Source: Tetrastigma voinierianum
Taxonomy: Eukaryota; Streptophyta; Magnoliopsida; Vitales; Vitaceae
Direction: 5' to 3'
Assembly (NCBI GenBank): GCA_016808115.1
Contig: JAEQBH010005067.1
Span: forward strand, 1 to 64,000
Length of the DNA: 64,000 bases
Shown: positions 36,247 to 47,190 of the stretch, one piece after another
Numbering within the stretch: the first letter of the stretch is position 1
Layout of the letters: every line of letters starts with the position of its first letter
Made by a program: the position numbers and the translations under genes
The notes under the pieces: model-generated
Databases searched by the model: none
The model's input: the letters and a program-made list of their open reading frames with translations, nothing else
What the model was told of the DNA's origin: nothing

Positions 36247-38068
36247 AAACTCTGCTTCCATGACGACTTCCAACTGGAACTTGGTTAATCTGAAATGTAA
36301 CAATAAGTACCCGTAGGTACATCACTATGCAAAACATTGATAATAAAGCAGAGGATGACTCAAACGAGGCCCAAGTAATGACCCAAACGAGGCCTACAAA
36401 ACAGTAAGCTACAGCATCAGAGATCCTTATGAGCATGTCTATCTATCCACTACCCGAACATAAGCAAGCGTTCAGTTATTTATGTTTACAGATTAGTCAT
36501 ACCAATATTCTTAACATAAATTCTATGCTTAAAATCAATTATTTTGATCATGTGGTAATTATACGATAAAGGGAATTCGTGTCATATTATGTGATCATGA
36601 ATATCTATCGACATATAACATTTATACGCATCGTTCTTTCACATATTTATGATGATCAAGCTTTAATGGACTTGCACTAATTCATGCACATTAATGCATT
36701 ACTTCTACACGCCCATCATCTAAGAAGGTTAGGCAAATGCCTAAATTACAATGCACTAATTCATGTAAACGAGATTGTTTTTAGACAAAGAATTTTCTAA
36801 TCAAATATTTCCATGTCTTAAGTTTATACCACAAATCAGTTGTCGACTTTCAATCGGGAAACACGTCTTAACATTCTGACGCTCAGATAGTTCTTGCGAT
36901 GTGATCGTTTCTCATTTTCACAAATTTCTTATAACACCGTGACTAAATTTGGTTATACTTCCTTCATGAAAGTTGTTCTCCCAAATGTCTAGTTTGTACA
37001 AAAATTTGAATCAAGATATTTGAATCAAAAAAATTCAAGTTATGATTCAAACCACCGGAATTTCTCCGGTTCAGGGGACTGTTCCAATACAGGTTTCAGA
37101 GACACAATTGTTCCTCATGTCTCTCTTGAATGGTTCTCTGCACTAAATTGGGACAAATTGGGCTATACTTTCTTCATGAAATTTGTTCTATCAGATGTCT
37201 AGTTTTTACAAAAATTTGAATCACTCTATTTGAATCAACAAAACTCAAGTTATGATTCAAATCACTGGAATTACTCCCGTTTAGGGCACTGTTCCAATAA
37301 CCTAACTTCAAACTTAATTTCAAGGGTCTTAGGGTAGAAATTAGGTCTAAGTCTCTCAGAAAAATGTGCTGGGTCTTAAATTTTTACAAATGAGAATCAT
37401 TCAATTGAGGCTCAAGGCTGCAGGCTTTCAAACAAGAACATAGGGTCTAGGTCATTTGGATGCACTTCCCTTAAAACTCTACTTACCTTTTGCACACAAA
37501 TTGTTCCTCATTAGAGGTCACAACCAAAACAACAACATGTAACCACCAAAAATATACACACAAACAAGGTTAGGATCCTGCATCTTGCATTCATTCCTGC
37601 CAACACGCTGCCAGAACCTCTTCTCCCTCTTATTTCTTCCTCTTCTTCCTTCTCCTCTCGAGATCTTCTTCGAGAATTTCGAAATTAAAACCTGGATTAA
37701 GCTTGAGAGGAGAAAGATGGCTTAAAATGGAGCCCTTAATATTAGTTCTCCTTCTCTCCAAACCGTAGCCTCGCTTCCCTAATGATAAATCCCTTCTCTC
37801 AAATACTATTTCGTTTCTTTTAATGAAATGTGGCTAAGATTATCCCCTCTTTCCTCATTTTAGTCCTTTATCATTACTTCATTTTCAAATCCAACTTATC
37901 ATATTTCTACTTTGACATATAACATTTTTGTCTTATGTCCTTTGGGTCCTTAACTTGAAAATTACCATTTTCACACTTAGCACTTAAATTTTCGAAAAAT
38001 ACAAATTTAACTTATTTTATACTCTAAACATGTCATAAAACTACTAGGTTATAATTTGGAGTGTTACA
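35600..38068 (-). repeat. LTR, gypsy family B (copy B2)
   Basis: The right end ...GGAGTGTTACA is TGTAACACTCC on the minus strand. 'gcttagtagg.a..ata..a...tggacgacc.ctaataa.gatc' at about 35,995 matches B3 at about 39,715. The 'ttgaatca...tttgaatca' and 'actcaagttatgat' blocks (36,990-37,260) and the pyrimidine stretch at 37,620-37,680 match B1 and B3. The left border is approximate. No duplication could be fixed. Confidence 0.6.
36172..36242. repeat. TA microsatellite
   Basis: About 35 perfect TA units inside LTR B2; the Ile-Tyr frames across it are artefacts. Confidence 0.95.
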
Positions 38069-39401
38069 CAGTTACTTCATATTATTGTGTTCATTCATGC
38101 CTAGTTCAAGAACATTGTACATGTTTGGGTGCGTGTGGATGCACAAAGGACACAGATATGGGTTCCTGTGGTTTCGAGGTCACTCACAAATACCATAGAT
38201 GTCACACCATAAGTAGTTATGGTATGATATCTACCCAGTTATTAGGAGCATTTTGTCATAGCTACTAGATTAAGTCTCTAGGATATCATACCAAAGATGT
38301 ACTCTGGGTACATATTGAACCCGACTTGGGGAGTGCAAATCGTCAAATACTTCATCTTCGATGGTTTCGCCTAGTTACTATCTCACATAAAGCTCTTAAC
38401 CCCGAGGGTCTTCGAGAGTCAGGCATGTTCTCATTTTGAGGTGCTCTTTATGACCATCTATTAGTGATAGTCACTCATAGTGATCTTGGATGGCTTCTTG
38501 CTCCAGCTCATAGAATCTTCCTTTAATCAGACATGGGAACCATGATAACCCTAATTATAGAGCAAAATACAACCCGAGGTAGCTTAAAAGGTGATTGATC
38601 ATAATTTCTGTTCATAGCCGTGGCGTTTCCACTCGAAGTTCAGCGACTTACAATCAAGGATCAGTCAAAGCGGTGTTTCAGAATTTTTATGTAAAATGGT
38701 AATTTCGAGTATTTTATAGTATAATGTCTCGAAATTACTAATATCAATTCAATGTGAGGTGGTGCGGAGTGGGATTAGTAGTGGCTTCGTAATCTTCACG
38801 ATGATTCGAATGAGAAGTTTTCGATTTTATAGTGCAATTGGTCTACTATAGTGGTATGATCGAACAATCAGGAATTATGTCCGATTAATTCCACGGAGCC
38901 AAAATTGACAAGTACCAAGGGTCCCCTTGTTGCCCATTTGTGCTGGCCGTTGTTATGAGCAGTTTATGATCCATATGAGCCTTCAAGTTTGCTTTAAGGC
39001 TAATGAGATAATGTTATAACTAAGCCCAAATAAGCAAACTAGAGTTTTAATTAAGTTGGACCATTGAACTTATACTGGCTAATTATAGCCCAAGTATGTA
39101 AGTGGATTTAATGGGCAATACCAACTCTATTATAAATATAACATTATATTTCTAGTTTAGGGTGACAAACTAATTTATGAAAGAGAATTGCTTCAGGTCC
39201 CGTGATCCGAAAGCAAAAGGGCACTGGATTGTTCTGAGCCCACATTCTATACTTAAGACCTACAACCTAAGTATTATCCGAAGATCTACTCGACGCCCAT
39301 TCCGATTAGTATGTATTTTACCAAGTCAATAAAATATCTATTTTATTTCATTGTTTATGCGACGCCCCCAACTCGACACCCAATGTCAGGTGAGGGTGTC
39401 A
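38069..39401. repeat. LTR-like segment of unknown family
   Basis: No coding frame of note. The right end ...GGTGAGGGTGTCA is TGACACCCTCACC on the minus strand, a gypsy-type LTR start. The interior also holds a plus-strand TATA-like TATAAATATA near 39,132 and AATAAAAT near 39,340, which would suit a plus-strand copia 3' LTR. It could therefore be the 3' part of the split copia element or an independent LTR; sequence alone does not decide. Confidence 0.4.
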
Positions 39402-41960
39402 CTTTTTTTTTTTTCCTGTTTACTATAAACTTATAAACTTTAAGCTTGTTCATTCATATAATGTTAAACATTTAACTCAGACTATATTTCAGAAAGAAAG
39501 GATTACAAAATATATACAAGCTCCATACATGAAGTGTTCAACATTTACAATATTTACATTGCTTACAAAAGAAACAAAAATACATAAACATTATACCAAA
39601 TGGTCTTCCAATGGGCACCTAGTGATGTGTTGACTTTGTCTGCTGATGCGGATTGTCCTATCATTTGGTTTCCTCTTCTGTACCTACACGGATGCAACAC
39701 TCGTACTAAGCTTATAGCTTAGTGGGAATAATACTTGTGGACGACCCCTAATAAGGATCATCTCACTTTGGACACATGCATATACTTATGACAAATATAA
39801 CATTTACATATACTTATCCATTTCTCATATCTACTTTTTCATAACATGTTTCATTTCTTATCATATTTATAATTTTCATGTCATCTTTACATTTTACTTC
39901 GTTTCAGAACAATATACTATCATCACATACAGTCATGATGCTCTCATATCATGTCACATATTATATACATCTCATTTGCATATACTTGTCATTTGCTTTT
40001 ATGTTTCATGCCTAAATAAATCTTAGAAGTGGATATGGGAAAGAATTGTATGTACCCGAAGGTACTATCACTGTACGATACAGTGATTTCTATTTGTATG
40101 ACCCAAACAGGACCGCTATGATGATCCAAACGGGATCGATGTCATCTAATTCAAATCCGGGGTCTCGATATTTATAAATCAGATGGTTAAGTAAAGAATC
40201 TTATCCCCATGTGCATGTCTACCTATCCAACTGATCTTGGCCATAAGGTGCAATCAGTTTTATTATGTTTTTTTAACAATCTTTTAGGTATCAAAAAAGA
40301 TATCTCATATACATGAATAACTATTGATATCACTATAATTTATGAGATATCTATTATCAAATAATCTCTTATAAGCATTTAACTATACTTTTCATATAAC
40401 AAAATTATACGTAGAGCTCCTCTTTAAATTTTCATATAACACATGTTATCGCGATCAATCCTATTATGATGCATTATTTCATATAACAATACATTTATAT
40501 AGCCTTTATACACTTCACTCCATAACCACTCGCCCCTCGAACAGCTTCCGAGGTACTCCCAAGTCCATTTTCGATCATAATTTTCGACCCTCGTAACGTG
40601 GGATTGCGAGCAAAGTTGGATCTTCTAACTCAATATACCCATATGTCTTAAGTTTCTTATGCTTTAAAACATCATGTCATTTGATTTTTAATTTGGGAGA
40701 TATGGTCTAAAATATTCCAAATCGCTTCAACAATTTCCAAGAACAAAATTTTGAATTGTGTCATATATTTGAAAATTTTTTGGAAATACTATAGACATAA
40801 TTTGACCATAATTTCTTCATAAAAGTTGTTATCCCGTATGTTCAGGTTTGTACAAAAATTAATCAATTTATTCGGGACCAAGATAACTCAAGTTATAATT
40901 TAAACAATCGGAATTTCTCCAGCCTGTGGACTGCTCGAGATTGCATTTAAGGACAAAATTGCTCCTTACTTCTCGATTAAATTTTGCGGGCCCAATTAGA
41001 TCCAAATTATACTTATTTCAGAAGATTTGTTCTTTAGAAGTCTAGTTTACTAAGAAATTTGAATCACTCAATTTGGATGAGTGAAACTCAACTTATGACC
41101 TAAATACCAAAACTGTTCCGAAACCTAAAACTATATCATAAATGAACCAGAATTGACCCGAAACAGAGCCTCACTTTGACGAATTTTCTGGGTCCAATGG
41201 GGTCCAAATTTGTATACACCTATTTCAAGGGGATTTGTTTTCCTAGAAGTCTAGTTTATCCAAAAATTTGAATCATTCAATTTGGATGAGTTATGGCCAA
41301 GTTATGACAAAAAAAAAACATGGATTTAAAACGTGGACAACATCTCCTAAACCCAACATTTTCTCTATACAAACCAAACAACCATATAACACATTTATAG
41401 TTGGGTTTTCCTAACTCCACATATAGACAAAGAATTTGGTTGGAAAAATTCTAACCCAAACAATAATTCCATACATGTTCTAAACACCTGGGCAACCAAG
41501 TATTCCATACAAAAGTTCCAAACATCCCATACCTTTGCTTTTCTTTTCTCCTTCCTTCTTCCTTTCTTCTCCTCGCTTCTTCTCTTTCTTTCTTCTCTTT
41601 CTCCTTCTCTTTCTCTTCTCTTCTCCCAATCAGATGCATTCTAGCCTTCAAATGCCAAATGAAATATTTCTAAGTGCCATGTTTCGCCTTATCCTATTTT
41701 TGAGCCAATTTCCTCCGCTTTTCGTCTCAACTCCATTTTATTTGCAAATATAACTTATTCTTATCTCTATATTAGCCTATAATCTTCTTATCATATGACA
41801 TTTGGGTCTTGGATTGGTAAATTACCAACTTCCCCTTGACTCTTAAATTAATTATGGATTTTTGCTTATTTTATTTTTAGCATTTTTTTATTCCCCAAAA
41901 AAATGTTTTTACTTTTATTATACTCTAAACATGCTATAAACCTGCTGCATAATTAAGGTT
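39402..41960 (-). repeat. LTR, gypsy family B (copy B3), right end truncated
   Basis: Collinear with B2: 'agcttatagcttagtgggaa...tggacgacccctaataaggatc' at about 39,710; 'gaatcactcaatttggat' at about 41,060 and 41,270; a long CTT/TTC-rich stretch at 41,538-41,632; then 'tactctaaacatg.tataaa.ctact/ctgct' at about 41,920, after which homology is lost before the expected TGTTACA end. The poly-T at its left edge may mark the real border. Confidence 0.6.
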
Positions 41961-42149
41961 TGCAAGCATCTTATAAGCCACAGATATGAAATCATAGATT
42001 TTTGGATGGATGTCCCGGGATTCCAACAATTACTGATCAACGCAACTAGCAACTCGCAACTAGATACTATCTCCGATCATCTTCACGACCGTGCTCAAGG
42101 GAAAAGTGAAAACGCCACAAATGAATCAGGAATGATTGATTGATGTCTG
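41961..42149. other. unassigned non-coding DNA
   Basis: No gene or repeat is recognised. It separates LTR B3 from the tandem array. Confidence 0.3.
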
Positions 42150-42562
42150 AAATAATATTAATGAAGACGCCTACAATCAACTATGCAAGGGTTAATGATA
42201 AGTCAAGATAATGAATACATGCAATCAACCATCAAGGCTGATTGATAAGCTCGATAATGAAAATGTCAAGAATTAATCATGCAGGTTGATTGATAAGTCG
42301 GGACAAAGAAGACACCTCAATCAACTATGAAAGAGTTGATTGATAAGTCAGGATAATGAAAATGCTACAATCAACTATAGAAGGGTTGATTGATAAGTCG
42401 GAGATAATGAAGACACCGCAATCAACTATCAAAGGGTTGATTGATAAGTCGAGATAATGAAGACGTCATAACCAACTATATAAGAGTTTATTGATAAGTC
42501 AAGCATAATGAAGACGCTACAATCAACTATGAAATAATTGATCGATAAGTCAATAGGTGAAT
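42150..42562. repeat. tandem array, unit about 57-60 bp
   Basis: Seven degenerate copies of 'gataatgaagacgctacaatcaactatgaaagggttgattgataagtcg'. Within each unit CAATCAACT and AGTTGATTG can pair, so each copy can fold as a small hairpin. Non-coding. Confidence 0.85.
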
Positions 42563-44100
42563 GCCTCAAAAATCTCGATAAGTTCAAAGAGTTCTTTCAA
42601 GAACTCGAGGAAATTTTCTAAGACTTTTTTTTAATCCACTTCTAACAGAGTACAAAGATGAAGAAATAAAATATCTTCTACAATCTTTGACCTAAATTAC
42701 ATCTAAAACTCGAAAATGAGACAAATCTAAATAGCCTAGATTTTTGTAGACTTTATTATTATACATATATCTACACATTGTCGCTACCTTTATTGTCTTT
42801 GATTACTAAAATCAATCCCAAAAAATAATAATATCCTTATATGACTAATCTTGGTTTGACATCCTTCGTTGGCATCAGATATTTAATAGCAGCATAATTA
42901 GTGTGTATTATAACATAAGACCCCAATATATAACAAGCAAACACTATTGCTAACATCTATATATCTAAGTAAAGTAAATAAAAATAAATAAATTAAAAAA
43001 TAAATAAATAACTTAGCATGCAAGTCATATAATCTGATCTTAAAAATATATTCAAATAAGATCCTTAATCTTCTTTCGTATTTTAAAACTTATCTTTTAA
43101 ACTTTAATTGCAGCTGCTTTGATGTCATGCTTTACTTGCATCATAAAAAGAGTGAGAATTTTCGTCTCTCCATTCATACCCAAAATAAATAAATTAAAAA
43201 CAATTAAAGATGAGTTTTATGTCATATAAATTACACAAAAGATAAATATATTTTGCACTGAAATATTAGTTTAACATTGAGATGATCTAATCGGATACCT
43301 AAATCTCCAAACTTAAAGGTGAGGTAATCATTTTTAAGTTATGTTATTGGGGAATAATAAGGAGAAAGATATATAAATATACCCTAAATTAAAAATATTA
43401 TATAAATAAATTGATTATTAAGGGCACGCAAATAAAAATAAAAATCCTTATTTAAAATAGGATAAATGTTTTTCCATATTTATATCCTTTCAAGAGTGAT
43501 TTCAATTTTTATTATTCGTTCAAGAGTTTTTCTCCTTAAATGCATCAAATAAAAATACCATCATATAGATTGATAAATTCCTTTTTCTTTTCTTTCTATA
43601 ATTACACCTCTTTAAAAATACTTTTTTTTAGGAAAGAAATACTATTATTTATTATATTAAAATGTAAAAATAAATTTAAAAAAAGAATGAAAAACTAAGT
43701 TACAGATCCCATTTCAATTTATTTGGAAATTTAGGATCAAAAATCTCAAACTAAAAGCCTATGCCTCTCTGATTTCAAAAAATATTTAATATAAATGACA
43801 AAATATTTTATAAAGGATTGGACAAATATTATGGTAATAACCTCAATAAATCATAGTACCATATCGCATCTACACATACAAAGAAGACGCAAGAGAGACT
43901 GAGGCTCACACCAAAGATTTATTGGATTTTTTATCCACTATTTTATATCTTTATCAAATATTAATTTTTTAAATAAATTGAAATATTATCCATTACTTTC
44001 AAAAAAAAAAAAAAAATTTCTATTTCCATATTCCTTTATGTATATTATATATTAAATAATAAAAGAAAAAAAAATTGTATACTATATATTAAATAATAAA
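42563..44100. other. AT-rich intergenic DNA upstream of the eIF5B locus
   Basis: No gene is seen. Poly-A runs occur at about 44,000-44,015. A 'tatattaaataataaaagaaaaaaa' word is directly repeated at about 44,046 and 44,083 just upstream of the eIF5B 5'UTR. It presumably held the promoter; no clear TATA box can be named. Confidence 0.4.
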
Positions 44101-44198
44101 AGAAAAAAATTTGGATAGCAACGGTTTCCAGGAGCCCGCGAATCGGAATAGAATACTTCCTTCGTCCTCTGTTCTCTTCTCTCTTCTTTCTCGTTCAC

Positions 44199-44404
44199 GT
44201 AAGTTTTTTTTTTTCTCAATCTGAATCTCTGTTTTCTGTGTTATTGAATACTTCGATCATCGTTTTCACATCAGGAGTGGCGGAATTCCGTCTCTTTACA
44301 AATTATAAAGATTCAGATTGTATGGTTCAGCGGTCATTGTAATGATTTTTTTTTTTTTTCAAATTTTCAAAAAATTTCGGTTTTTCTGTTGGTTTGATTT
44401 TCAG
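44199..44404 (+). other. intron in the eIF5B 5'UTR
   Basis: Donor TTCAC|GTAAGTTT and acceptor TTGATTTTCAG| bound a T-rich 206 bp stretch; the ATG comes 40 bp into the next exon. 5'UTR introns are common in plant translation-factor genes. The upstream exon start is not defined. Confidence 0.6.
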
Positions 44405-44818
44405 GTAGGGTTTTGTGAGTGAGGAATCGTTTTCTCAATCTCGATGGGTCGAAAGATGCGCACCGCCGCTGACGACGGTCATGATCCGCTGCCTGTGAAA
44501 GGTAATACAAAGGGGAGTTTCTAGTTTTGATGTATTGGATGAAGAGGATGGAATGAATAGTTCAATTTCAGAGGAGCAGAGCGATGATGTTTCTGTAATT
44601 TTTTCTGGAAAGAAGAAGTCATCGAAGGGGAGAAAAAAGGCGATGGCGGTCTGTTTGCAGCATTAAGATTTGAGGGATTTGGGGAAGGCGATGAGAACGA
44701 GGATGACAAGGATGAAGATGTTTCTTCGATTGTTTTTTCTGGCAAGAAGAAATCTTCCGGGAAAAAGAAGAGCGATAGAGTTGTTAATGATCAATGTGAA
44801 CAGCCGGCCAACATTGGA

Positions 44819-46372
44819 ATGGCGGAAAATCAAGACGATGGTCCTAAAACTGACAATAAACAGGGAATTCAAGTGGTGGAAGCTTCAAAGAACAAGAAGA
44901 AAAAGAAAAAGGGGGGAAGAAACACAGAAAAAGAGGATGATTTGGATAAAATTCTTGAAGAGTTAGGTGAAGGTCCTTCTTTTTCAAAAAACCCCAACAG
45001 TATTCCACAAGTAGTAGTAGATATTGCAGTTGGAAAAGAAGGTGAAGAAGAAGAAGAAGAAGGTGTGGAGTCTGCTGCAGCAAAAAAGAGGAAAAAGAAG
45101 AAGGAAAAGGAAAAAGAGAAGAAAGCAGCCGCTGTAAAGGAAGAAAGATTTCCCATTGTTGAAGAGAGTAGTACTGAAGTTTCAAACAAGAAGTTACCTA
45201 AACATGTGAGGGAGATGCAGAAGGCACTTGCTAGGCGGAAGGAAGAAGAAGAGAGGAAGAAAAGAGAAGAGGAGGAGAGGATAAAGAACGAAGAAGAAGA
45301 GCGGCTTAGATTAGAAGAAATTGAGAGGCTGGCTGAGGAGGCTAAGAGCAGGAAAAAGGAAAGGGAGAAGGAAAAGCTTTTGAAGAAGAAACAGGAAGGT
45401 AAATTGTTGACGGGAAAGCAGAAGGAAGAAGCCCGCCGGAGGGAGGCTATAAGGAACCAAATACTGGCCAGTGCCGGAGGTTTGCCCGTCTCTGCTGGTG
45501 ATGCACCAGCAAAACGGCCCATCTATGAGAAGAAGAAGAAGAAGAGGTCTGATCAGGATTCCTTGGTGCCAGAGAAGCTTGAAGAAGTAGACTCAGAGGA
45601 TGTGGAGGAGAAATCAGAAGTCTCCAATCCAATTGAAGAAAAGGGGGTTGAAGAAGAAGAAGATGATGATGATGAATGGGATGCAAAGAGCTGGGATGTA
45701 AAGGCAGAGTCTGAGACTGAGGAGATAAAGGGTGTCTCAAAGCCAATACTTCTTCCAAATAAAGTTGTCCCTGCCCAGCAAATCAAGATTCCGGATTCTG
45801 GGAGTGAGAAAATCCAGAATGAGGTTGAAGTTACAAATAAAATTGGGAAAAAAGAAGCACCAATTTCTATTGCATCTCCCCTAGAAGCCGAAGAGAGCCT
45901 TCGTTCTCCAATTTGCTGCATCATGGGTCATGTGGATGCTGGTAAAACCAAGCTGCTAGATTGTATTCGAGGGACAGATGTTCAGGGAGGTGAGGCTGGG
46001 GGTATCACTCAACAAATTGGTGCTACTTATTTCCCTGCAGAAAACTTAAGACAGAGAACTAAGGAACTGAAAGCTGATGCAAAGCTGAAGGTGCCTGGTT
46101 TGTTGGTTATTGATACCCCTGGCCATGAATCCTTCACTAATTTACGGTCACGGGGTTCAGGCTTATGTGACATTGCAATTCTGGTGGTGGATCTTATGCA
46201 TGGTTTGGAACCCCAGACAATAGAATCTCTCAATCTGTTAAAAATGAGGAATACAGAATTCATTGTTGCATTGAATAAGGTGAACTTTGCAGTACCACTT
46301 TTGGAGAAGATATGTAATACTCCCTTTGTTTTAGTTTTTATCATGTTTAATTTAATTCTCATTGATTCTTGA
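44819..46372 (+). CDS. eIF5B: eIF5B exon 1 open frame: N-terminal tail and GTPase core
   Basis: The longest clean frame in the window, 517 codons, in phase with the ATG at 44,444. The true exon should end at 46,279, with the rest being intron read-through. Residues about 20-330 are Lys/Glu/Asp-rich with a predicted helical coiled coil (the ARRKEEEERKKREEEE region, near residues 138-200). The G domain starts at about residue 360 with P-loop GHVDAGKT, a GGITQQIGATYFP switch I, DTPGHE switch II and NK of G4. eIF5B tails of this composition are variable, the G domain is not, and here the G domain is intact. Taken alone this segment could be translated only from an internal ATG, since the upstream part is frameshifted. 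Confidence 0.8.
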   Translation: MAENQDDGPKTDNKQGIQVVEASKNKKKKKKGGRNTEKEDDLDKILEELGEGPSFSKNPNSIPQVVVDIAVGKEGEEEEEEGVESAAAKKRKKKKEKEKEKKAAAVKEERFPIVEESSTEVSNKKLPKHVREMQKALARRKEEEERKKREEEERIKNEEEERLRLEEIERLAEEAKSRKKEREKEKLLKKKQEGKLLTGKQKEEARRREAIRNQILASAGGLPVSAGDAPAKRPIYEKKKKKRSDQDSLVPEKLEEVDSEDVEEKSEVSNPIEEKGVEEEEDDDDEWDAKSWDVKAESETEEIKGVSKPILLPNKVVPAQQIKIPDSGSEKIQNEVEVTNKIGKKEAPISIASPLEAEESLRSPICCIMGHVDAGKTKLLDCIRGTDVQGGEAGGITQQIGATYFPAENLRQRTKELKADAKLKVPGLLVIDTPGHESFTNLRSRGSGLCDIAILVVDLMHGLEPQTIESLNLLKMRNTEFIVALNKVNFAVPLLEKICNTPFVLVFIMFNLILIDS

Positions 46373-46480
46373 TTTTGCAGATGGACAGATTGGTGAGAGA
46401 GAGTCATGTCAACAATTCAGAAGGCAATTAAGCAACAGTCAAAGGATGTTCAGAATGAGTTCAATCAACGCCTCAATCAG

Positions 46481-46569
46481 GCAACCATAACATTCTACCA
46501 TTTTTTTTTTCATTGAGTTCTGCTAGTTTGGTTTTTCTTGGATAAAACTTTCTTTTGAATGGTTTGCAG
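46481..46569 (+). other. eIF5B intron with GC donor
   Basis: The exon ends CTCAATCAG and the intron begins GCAACC, with acceptor TTTGCAG at 46,569. Both flanking exons continue the eIF5B protein correctly at this join, so a GC-AG intron or a mutated GT donor is the reading. Confidence 0.6.
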
Positions 46570-46850
46570 ATCATCACTCAATTTAAGGAGCAAGGATTAA
46601 ATACTGAGTTGTACTACAAGAACAGGGAAATGGGGGAAACTTTCAGTATTGTACCCACAAGTGCAATCAGGTATTTAAACTTTAGAAAACCATTATGTTG
46701 CAAAATAAACAGCAAATAGGGAATAGAATAAACAAGAAAATAACAAGAATACGTAGATTTACGTGGTTTGGTCAATGTGACCTACGTCCATAGACTATGA
46801 GAGTATTTTATTGATTACGGCTTCTAAGTACATGGTACAAAACCCTAAAC

Positions 46851-46853
46851 ACC

Positions 46854-46890
<37 letters not shown>
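46851..46890. repeat. compound CA/TA microsatellite
   Basis: A CACACA run followed by TATATA, ending exactly at the start of TRIM copy 1. The TRIM may have inserted at the TA tract. Confidence 0.85.
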
Positions 46891-47190
46891 GTTAAACGAC
46901 CAACTCTCTTAAAAGCTCAAACTTGTTGGATTTGGGTTTAATACGAATATCATGCCTTTAACACCCTCCCTTGCTTGTAACCTCATATCCGCACGTGGAG
47001 AGTCAAACAAATCAAATAGAGTCTTCCATGGACTTTCAAATCAACAAATGAGAAATAATAAATCATTGAGAGGTGGTTCGAACCCAGGACCTCCTATCGA
47101 ATCAAGCTTTGATACCATGTTAAACGACTAACTTTGCTACAAGCTTAAGCTTGTAGGATTTGGGTTTAATACGAATATCATGCCTTTAAT
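46890..47190 (-). mobile_element. TRIM (miniature LTR retrotransposon), copy 1, in an eIF5B intron
   Basis: Two direct repeats of about 70 bp (46,890-46,962 and 47,120-47,190; 'gttaaacgac.aact...agct.aa.cttg.tggatttgggtttaatacgaatatcatgccttta') flank about 155 bp. Read on the minus strand, the first repeat is followed by TGGTATCAAAGC, a Met-tRNA-type primer site, and a purine-rich GGGAGGGTG precedes the second. Those are the marks of a non-autonomous LTR element. The terminal TGTT...AACA is visible on the left; the right end is slightly degraded. Confidence 0.75.

Noticed and set aside
38056..38268. Cys-rich 70-codon frame resembling a small secreted peptide
   Set aside because: It crosses the LTR B2 right border at 38,068 and has no signal peptide or regular Cys spacing, so it is taken as chance.
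41451..41753. Overlapping Lys/Glu-rich (minus) and Phe/Ser-rich (plus) frames
   Set aside because: They are produced by the CTT/TTC-rich tract of LTR B3.
44844..45758. Long minus-strand Ser/Leu/Phe-rich frames (up to 217 codons)
   Set aside because: They are antisense shadows of the Lys/Glu-rich eIF5B tail, whose codons give Ser/Phe/Leu on the opposite strand.
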